DNA of 9,990 nucleotides, taken from Gallionellaceae bacterium UBA5126. GTDB taxonomy: Bacteria > Pseudomonadota > Gammaproteobacteria > Burkholderiales > Gallionellaceae. The stretch's first letter is position 1, and each line of letters opens with the position of its first letter. The stretch covers positions 1 to 9,990 of the forward strand of contig DHYQ01000059.1 of assembly GCA_002414205.1 (NCBI GenBank), in the 5' to 3' direction. Shown piece by piece: positions 5,175-9,990 of this stretch. The translations under genes were made by a program, and so were the position numbers. The notes below the pieces were generated by a model that was not told where the DNA came from, did not search any database, and saw nothing but the letters and a program-made list of their open reading frames with translations.

Positions 5175-8158
5175 CAGGTGTTTTCCTCATGCAGCGCTGC
5201 TTGCGTCATCCATTCCAGCAAGGCTTGCAGGGCAGGTTCGTAATCGTATTGCGCGACGTGTGCGGCGATACCGTCCACGGCCTTGCGCATGGCGGGGTCG
5301 CTACGGGCCAGTTGGCGCAATTGGGCCAGACTGGTTTCGACACTGGCATCAAACTCTTCCAATTGGTTTTTGGCTTTGTTGGCCCATTCTCGCAGCGCTG
5401 CACGATCGAGTGGTTCGGTATGTTCTTCTTCCTCGACGTCTGCGGCTTGCGGCGGCAGCAGGCGATCAATGTCCATGAACAGGCGCTGCACGGCGACTTC
5501 CACCGGTTGCAAGAGCTGTTCGATTTCCACCGCTTCAGCATTCAGGCTACGCTGTTCTAAGACCGCTGCCTGGGCATGGGCTTGCTCCGCCCCCAAGGTG
5601 CCGAGCAAACCCTTGAGTGTATGTGCCAGCCGCTCGACGGTTTTGCGGTCATTTTGTACCAGTGCCGCGCGGATATTGGCAATCGTGTCATTTTGGTGGC
5701 GGCGGAATTCGCGCAGCACGTATAGGTAAGTTTCTACCTTGCCGCCCATGCGACGCACACTTTGTGCCACGTTGATACCGGGCAGGGCCGGGAGCGCTTC
5801 CAGTGCCACCACGGTGGTTTCGGCGTGCGGTGCTGGCGGTTTGCTGGGGCGGGCCGGGGTAATCCAGCGCGCCAGTACCGTCAGCATTTTTTCGGGGTCG
5901 ATGGGCTTGCCGATGTAATCGCTCAAGCCGGCGGCGAGATATTTTTCCCGGTCATGTGCCATGACATTGGCGGTGAGGGCGATGATGGGCAAGGCGGCGA
6001 AACGGGCGTCCTTGCGGATCAGGCGGGTCGCGCTGATGCCGTCCATCTCCGGCATCTGTACGTCCATCAAGACACCGTCAAAGTGCTCGCTTTGCAGGCG
6101 TGCCACGGCTTCGCGGCCATTGTTGGCGATGGTCACCGTAATACCCGCGCGTGCCAGCATTTCCTGTGCCACCAGTTGATTGATGGGGTTGTCTTCCGCC
6201 AGCAACAGATGCGCGCCACTGATACGGGCTACGGCGGCGGGATCAAAAACATCGTTCAGGGTGAGTTTGCTGTCCACTTGATGTGGCGTGCCCAGCACCT
6301 TGCTGACCGCCTGTAGCAGTTCGCTTTGGCGGAACGGTTTGGCCAGAATGCCGTCGATGGGTTGTGATTCGATATGCAGCAACATGTCATGTTGACCATA
6401 GGCGGAAATCAGCAACACCTTCGGCGCCAGGTGTGGCATGCCGGGAATTTCACGTAGTTTGCGTGCCAAGGCTAGGCCATCGGTGCCCGGCATTTTCCAG
6501 TCCAGAATGGCCAAGCTGTAGGGCGTTTGCTGTGCCAAGGCTTGCACCATCTGATCCATGGCACTTTCAGCATTGTTGACGCTATCCACCCGCATGCCGA
6601 ACGCTGCCAGGTAAGTCTCCAGAATGTGCAGGCTATGCTCATTGTCGTCCACCACCAGTACACGTTGCCCTTCCAGACGAGGCGAGGCCAGCAGGTTCTG
6701 GGTCTGGCCGTGTGCGGCCTTGCGGAAGCGCGCCAGGAAGATGAATTTGGAACCTTGGCCATACACGCTTTCCACCCAGATTCTGCCGTTCATCATTTCC
6801 ACCAGACGTTTGCTGATGGACAGACCTAAGCCGGTGCCACCGTATTGACGGGTGATGCTGGAATCGGCTTGGGTAAAGGATTGGAACAGCTTGTCGATTT
6901 CTTCCGGGCGCATGCCGATACCACTGTCCTGGATGGTAAAGCGCAGCATGACGTGGTTGGTGGATTCAGACTCAAGCTGGGTTTTCACCACCACTTCACC
7001 TTGTGCGGTGAATTTAATGGCGTTGCCTGCCAGATTAATCAGGATTTGCCCCAGACGCAGCGGGTCGCCAATCAGGTGGCGCGGTACATTCAGCGCGGTA
7101 TCCAGTAAAAATTCCAGATGTTTTTCATGTGCCTGAGTGGCAATCACCGTGGACATATTGCCGATTACATCTTCCAGTTCAAACGGCACCCGTTCCAGTT
7201 CCATTTTGCCGGATTCGATTTTGGAAATATCCAGAATGTCGTTCAAAATCCCCAGCAAAGAGCCCGCCGAGGCGTGAATCTTTTGTAGATAATCGCGCTG
7301 CTTGGGATCCAGTGCCGTTTGCAGGCACAAATAGCTCAAGCCGATGATGGCGTTCATTGGCGTGCGGATTTCGTGGCTCATGTTGGCCAGAAATTCATCC
7401 TTGATCTGGTTGGCAGTTTCGGCATCTTTTTTGGCACTTTCCGCTGCTTTCAGTTTGGCGATTTCACTTTGTAGCTCGGCGTTCAGGGCGGCCAATTTCG
7501 CGGCGTCGGCATGAATGCGTTTTTCCAGCCCCCAGATACCATTGGTGACTGCCCAGGTGAGCAGGCTGAGAATCACCAGCATGATGATCCCGATCACGGG
7601 GCCGACCACACGCGCATGGCCGGCTTTTTCACTGGCATCGGCAATGGCCTCTTCAAAAATGCGCCGGGCGCTATCGTGAAATTGTTCCAGATGTTGGCGG
7701 TAAGACAAGCGGGCGTTGGGTAGCGCTTCCAGCGTGATATCCGGGGAGCGTGCCTCCAGTGTTGCCAAGGAAAAAAAGTGGTTGAATTCGCTAATGAGTT
7801 GCTTGATTTCATTGCGACGATTCGGCTCCACCTGCATGAGGCGTTGATAGCGGCGCCGGGTGGATTCGGCCAATTTTTCTGCTTCAGTCAGGCTTTTGGC
7901 ATCGACCTTGTCCACACTGAACAGAAAGGTGATTTTTTCCAGATCGGCCAGATTGTCATCCGCAACGTCCAGCGTTGGAAACTCCACATCACGCATGTCC
8001 TGCAACTGGTTGTTGTTGTCAGACAGCACCAGAGAGGAGTAGGCGAGGTATACCGCGAAGCTCAGGGCCGCAAATAACGGCACCAGGAACAGGTTCCAGC
8101 GCAATTTGGAAACATTGAGCTTGTTGGCAGACAAGACCTGCACGGTTCTGATGGGCAT
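5174..8158 (-). CDS. Hybrid sensor histidine kinase (HisKA-HATPase-REC-REC-Hpt)
   Basis: This 994-residue inner-membrane phosphorelay kinase has two hydrophobic membrane segments (about 22-45 and 184-208). They enclose a periplasmic region of roughly 140 residues that looks all-helical, of four-helix-bundle sensor type; its ligand is unknown. A coiled-coil-like stretch (about 210-250) follows. The HisKA domain has phosphoacceptor His262 (MSHEIRTPMNA). The HATPase has the N box LINLAGNAIKFT (Asn379), G1 DSGIGM (411-416) and G2 GGTGLGL (440-446). REC1 (about 498-620) has Asp553 and REC2 (about 649-768) has Asp699 (VLMDVQMPEMDG). The Hpt domain (about 795-900) has His846 (AHTLKG). After an acidic linker (908-914), a further helical module of about 80 residues ends the protein. 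This is BarA/EvgS-like multistep architecture. AGGAAG precedes the ATG at 8158. The gene is translationally coupled to the REC-cyclase downstream, the likely final acceptor. Confidence 0.95.
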   Translation of the reverse strand: MPIRTVQVLSANKLNVSKLRWNLFLVPLFAALSFAVYLAYSSLVLSDNNNQLQDMRDVEFPTLDVADDNLADLEKITFLFSVDKVDAKSLTEAEKLAESTRRRYQRLMQVEPNRRNEIKQLISEFNHFFSLATLEARSPDITLEALPNARLSYRQHLEQFHDSARRIFEEAIADASEKAGHARVVGPVIGIIMLVILSLLTWAVTNGIWGLEKRIHADAAKLAALNAELQSEIAKLKAAESAKKDAETANQIKDEFLANMSHEIRTPMNAIIGLSYLCLQTALDPKQRDYLQKIHASAGSLLGILNDILDISKIESGKMELERVPFELEDVIGNMSTVIATQAHEKHLEFLLDTALNVPRHLIGDPLRLGQILINLAGNAIKFTAQGEVVVKTQLESESTNHVMLRFTIQDSGIGMRPEEIDKLFQSFTQADSSITRQYGGTGLGLSISKRLVEMMNGRIWVESVYGQGSKFIFLARFRKAAHGQTQNLLASPRLEGQRVLVVDDNEHSLHILETYLAAFGMRVDSVNNAESAMDQMVQALAQQTPYSLAILDWKMPGTDGLALARKLREIPGMPHLAPKVLLISAYGQHDMLLHIESQPIDGILAKPFRQSELLQAVSKVLGTPHQVDSKLTLNDVFDPAAVARISGAHLLLAEDNPINQLVAQEMLARAGITVTIANNGREAVARLQSEHFDGVLMDVQMPEMDGISATRLIRKDARFAALPIIALTANVMAHDREKYLAAGLSDYIGKPIDPEKMLTVLARWITPARPSKPPAPHAETTVVALEALPALPGINVAQSVRRMGGKVETYLYVLREFRRHQNDTIANIRAALVQNDRKTVERLAHTLKGLLGTLGAEQAHAQAAVLEQRSLNAEAVEIEQLLQPVEVAVQRLFMDIDRLLPPQAADVEEEEHTEPLDRAALREWANKAKNQLEEFDASVETSLAQLRQLARSDPAMRKAVDGIAAHVAQYDYEPALQALLEWMTQAALHEENT
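5184..5188 (-). promoter_or_regulatory. Ribosome-binding site of the cyclase response regulator
   Basis: GAGGA lies 9 nt upstream of the ATG at 5174, within the last codons of the hybrid kinase. With the one-base stop/start overlap it supports coupled, independently primed translation of the cyclase. Confidence 0.55.
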
Positions 8159-8166
8159 CGCTTAAG

Positions 8167-8172
8167 CTTCCT
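8167..8172 (-). promoter_or_regulatory. Ribosome-binding site of the hybrid kinase
   Basis: AGGAAG on the minus strand lies 8 nt before the ATG at 8158, supporting that start. Confidence 0.6.
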
Positions 8173-8226
8173 GAAAAGAGTTCATTGCGTCAGCCGCCGC
8201 AATGTAGAACGCGAGTCTAGGATGGG

Positions 8227-8259
8227 AAAATCCGGCGGGGAGGTTTCCGGCCGGATTTT
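8227..8259 (-). terminator. Intrinsic-terminator-like hairpin after the rhodanese gene
   Basis: A perfect 10-bp inverted repeat, AAAATCCGGC (8227-8236) and GCCGGATTTT (8250-8259), encloses a 13-nt loop. On the minus strand the stem ends in TTTT, about 37 nt after the rhodanese stop codon. The short T-run makes it modest; the A/T flanks would let it work in both directions. It separates the rhodanese gene from the kinase/cyclase genes, so the latter probably start from their own promoter in 8159-8226, where I could not define convincing -35/-10 boxes. Confidence 0.6.
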
Positions 8260-8296
8260 TAAAGACTATCCCGTGTCGCAACGGGGGAGGGGAAAC

Positions 8297-8758
8297 TTAG
8301 TTTTGTTCCCAAGGCAAACCTTCGGCGCGCCAGCCACCCAGGATGTTGCGGTGATGCTCGTTGTCGCGGTTGCCTTCAAAGCCGTCTACAATGTTGTAGC
8401 AAGAGGGGAAGCCTGCCTGTGTGGCGGCGGCGGCGGCGGCGTAGGAGCGGATGCCACTGCGGCACAGGAACAGCACCAAGTTTTCCCGATCAACCTGTTC
8501 TTTCAAATGTGGGATGAAATTCGGGTTCATTTTCATGCTGGGATAAGTCACCCATTCGATTTCCACCACTTGCAGATCGCCACCGACATAGCCCACCCAG
8601 TCCAGTTCGGCGCGGGTGCGCACATCGACCAAGGTGGCGTTGGGCGCCAGTTGCAGCAGTTCATATGCTTCTGGTGCGGTGAGCGCGCCGCGATAAGGCA
8701 ACATGCGTTCCTTGGCACGTTTGTGCGCAGACTCTAAAATAGCCGTGATTCGTCCCAT
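8297..8758 (-). CDS. Rhodanese-like domain protein
   Basis: This is a 153-residue single-domain rhodanese (about 25-148) with a short basic N-terminal helix and no signal peptide or membrane segment, so it is presumably cytoplasmic. It has the substrate-strand motif ATLVDVRTRAELDWVG (41-56) and the active-site loop LCRSGIRS (98-105), with candidate catalytic Cys99 as the persulfide carrier. The six-residue loop length fits sulfurtransferases rather than Cdc25-type phosphatases. Family knowledge predicts thiosulfate or persulfide sulfur transfer, but the true donor and acceptor are unknown. The start is ATG 8758 with a weak AGG about 9 nt upstream. It is divergent from the cation efflux gene and followed by a terminator-like hairpin, so it is probably monocistronic. 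It does not obviously belong with the kinase genes. Confidence 0.92.
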   Translation of the reverse strand: MGRITAILESAHKRAKERMLPYRGALTAPEAYELLQLAPNATLVDVRTRAELDWVGYVGGDLQVVEIEWVTYPSMKMNPNFIPHLKEQVDRENLVLFLCRSGIRSYAAAAAATQAGFPSCYNIVDGFEGNRDNEHHRNILGGWRAEGLPWEQN

Positions 8759-8776
8759 TTTTATTACCTGATTCTG

Positions 8777-8789
8777 TTGATGGCATCAA
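8777..8789. promoter_or_regulatory. 13-bp palindrome in the divergent promoter region
   Basis: TTGATG-G-CATCAA is a perfect 6-bp inverted repeat around one base. It sits in the 87-bp space between the rhodanese start (8758) and the transporter start (8846). A possible plus-strand -10 box, TACAAT (8805-8810), lies 15 bp further on, with no good -35 box at the right distance. The palindrome would then cover the -35 area, a place suited to a repressor or activator. It may also be chance. Confidence 0.3.
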
Positions 8790-8845
8790 AAAAGCGCCAG
8801 CCGATACAATGCCGCGCTACTGACTCGAATACTACCCCAAATTAC

Positions 8846-9990
8846 ATGAAAAATCATCGCCACGAGCCTTCACCCAGCGCAAAATTGTTCGAGCCTGCTC
8901 ATCCTGAGCGTTTCGCCGCTGCCCGCAAAAGTACGTGGGTGAGCATCTTTATCAATCTTGGACTCACTTTTTTGCAAATCATCGGCGGTTTTTTTGCCCA
9001 TTCCCAAGCGCTGATGGCGGATGGTTTGCATTCCCTGTCGGATTTGTTATCGGACGTGTTGGTACTGTTTGCCAACCGTCAGAGCAATCGTCATGCCGAT
9101 GACAAGCACCCCTATGGTCATGCGCGGGTAGAAACTGCCACCACCCTCATTCTCGGCGTCTTTCTGGCGGTGCTGGGCGTGGGCTTGTTGATTGCCGCCG
9201 CCGCGCGCTTGCAACATCCACAGGCGGTGCAAGCGGTCAGTCCAATTGGTCTGGCGGTGGCGGTGATTGCCCTGCTGGCCAAGGAAGGCATGTTTCGCTA
9301 CATGCTGGCCGTCGCCAAGCGGGTGCGCTCGCAGATGCTGATTGCCAATGCCTGGCACGCCCGCTCCGATGCGGCCTCGTCGCTGGTAGTGGTGGTGGGC
9401 ATTATCGGCAACCTGCTGGGCTATACCTTCCTCGACCTGCTGGCCGCTGCGGTGGTGGGCATTATGATTGGCTACATGGGCTGGCAACTGGCTTTTGAAG
9501 CCTTGTCCGAATTGATCGACACCGGCTTGGACGCCGAAGAGGTGGAGGCGATACGCCAGACGCTGTTGCAAACACCCGGCGTGCGCAGCTTGCACGAATT
9601 GCGCACCCGCAAAATGGCCGACCACGCGCTGGTGGATGCGCACATTCTGGTCGATCCACGCATCAGCGTGTCCGAAGGTCATTACATTGCCGAAACCGCG
9701 CGCCAAGCGGTGTTGAGCCAGCATCACGTCATGGATGTCATGGTGCACATCGACCCGGAAGACGATGCCCTCAATCGCCCCAATGCCCATCTGCCCAGCC
9801 GCGTGGTGTTGTTGCAACGTCTGGCACAAGGATTGGGAGCGCCGGAGTTGTTACAGCAGAGCGTGCTGTTTCATTATCTGGATGGGCAAGTAGAAGCGGA
9901 GATTCATTTGAGCCCTGCGCAATTGGCACAAGCGGAGGCTTGGCAGCAGCGCTGTGATGTTCTGTGCCGCGATGACGCATTATTCCGCAG
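8846..9990 (+). CDS. Cation diffusion facilitator transporter (probable zinc efflux), 3' end missing
   Basis: Partial gene: 381 codons from ATG 8846 to the window edge with no stop. It is an inner-membrane metal/proton antiporter of the CDF family, with six predicted membrane segments (about 32-51, 64-78, 99-120, 132-148, 176-192 and 194-214). Aligned to the YiiP layout by the conserved HPYGH loop (88-92), the transport-site residues are His62 and Asp66 in segment 2 (LHSLSD) and His171 and Asp175 in segment 5 (WHARSD). This His-Asp/His-Asp set is commonly associated with zinc; the metal remains inference. A cytoplasmic dimerisation domain (about 228-305, DAHILVDP and VMDVMVHIDPED) follows. 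An additional 75 or more residues (306-381) then repeat a similar helix-strand-strand-helix order. The start has no Shine-Dalgarno. No other in-frame start upstream fits, and the next one downstream would cut into segment 1. Confidence 0.92.
   Translation, partial: MKNHRHEPSPSAKLFEPAHPERFAAARKSTWVSIFINLGLTFLQIIGGFFAHSQALMADGLHSLSDLLSDVLVLFANRQSNRHADDKHPYGHARVETATTLILGVFLAVLGVGLLIAAAARLQHPQAVQAVSPIGLAVAVIALLAKEGMFRYMLAVAKRVRSQMLIANAWHARSDAASSLVVVVGIIGNLLGYTFLDLLAAAVVGIMIGYMGWQLAFEALSELIDTGLDAEEVEAIRQTLLQTPGVRSLHELRTRKMADHALVDAHILVDPRISVSEGHYIAETARQAVLSQHHVMDVMVHIDPEDDALNRPNAHLPSRVVLLQRLAQGLGAPELLQQSVLFHYLDGQVEAEIHLSPAQLAQAEAWQQRCDVLCRDDALFR

Noticed and set aside
8159..8226. Promoter of the hybrid kinase
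   Set aside because: A promoter is expected here after the terminator-like hairpin, but the best pair found (TACATT with TTTCCC 17 bp upstream) is weak in both boxes.
9047..9829. 260-codon open frame on the minus strand
   Set aside because: It is antisense to the cation efflux gene, has His/Gln-rich composition and no recognisable domain. The plus-strand frame has conserved transport residues.

Overview
This 9,990-bp window is GC-rich, gene-dense bacterial chromosome. It looks like a gammaproteobacterium: the thiD-thiE-hemL order, the C5 haem pathway gene hemL, EngB, and a Pseudomonas-like N-terminus on the leucine-rich-repeat protein all fit. I cannot name a genus from sequence alone; a Thiotrichales or Pseudomonas relative is a guess. 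Coding density is above 90 percent and no gene-free stretch exceeds about 170 bp.

Layout. Eight genes lie on the minus strand, read from right to left. They are a rhodanese-domain protein (8297-8758), a large hybrid sensor kinase (5174-8158), a response regulator with an adenylate cyclase output (4095-5174), thiD (3187-4017), thiE (2574-3209), hemL (1126-2406), engB (496-1119) and the first 128 codons of a leucine-rich-repeat protein (1-386, cut by the window edge). One gene is on the plus strand: a cation diffusion facilitator transporter (8846 to the right edge), divergent from the rhodanese gene across an 87-bp intergenic space.

How the genes work together. The hybrid kinase (two membrane segments, HisKA, HATPase, REC, REC, Hpt, extra C-terminal module) overlaps the REC-cyclase gene by one base (TGATG). 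This suggests a translationally coupled phosphorelay that ends in cAMP synthesis. ThiD and ThiE, with overlapping genes, carry out successive steps that make and use HMP pyrophosphate in thiamine synthesis. HemL makes 5-aminolevulinate and EngB assists 50S ribosome assembly; these are housekeeping genes.

Non-coding structure. Two unrelated imperfect palindromic elements of about 95-105 bp sit just downstream of stop codons. One (394-487) lies between engB and the LRR gene. The other (2468-2570) lies between thiE and hemL and is built of two C/G-run hairpins. Both look like dispersed, MITE- or REP-like repeats. An intrinsic-terminator-like hairpin (8227-8259) separates the rhodanese gene from the kinase. 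A 13-bp perfect palindrome (8777-8789) sits in the divergent promoter region. I found no CRISPR array, tRNA, rRNA, prophage or intact insertion sequence. The nearest thing to a notable system is the split kinase/cyclase phosphorelay, whose parts belong to known families.
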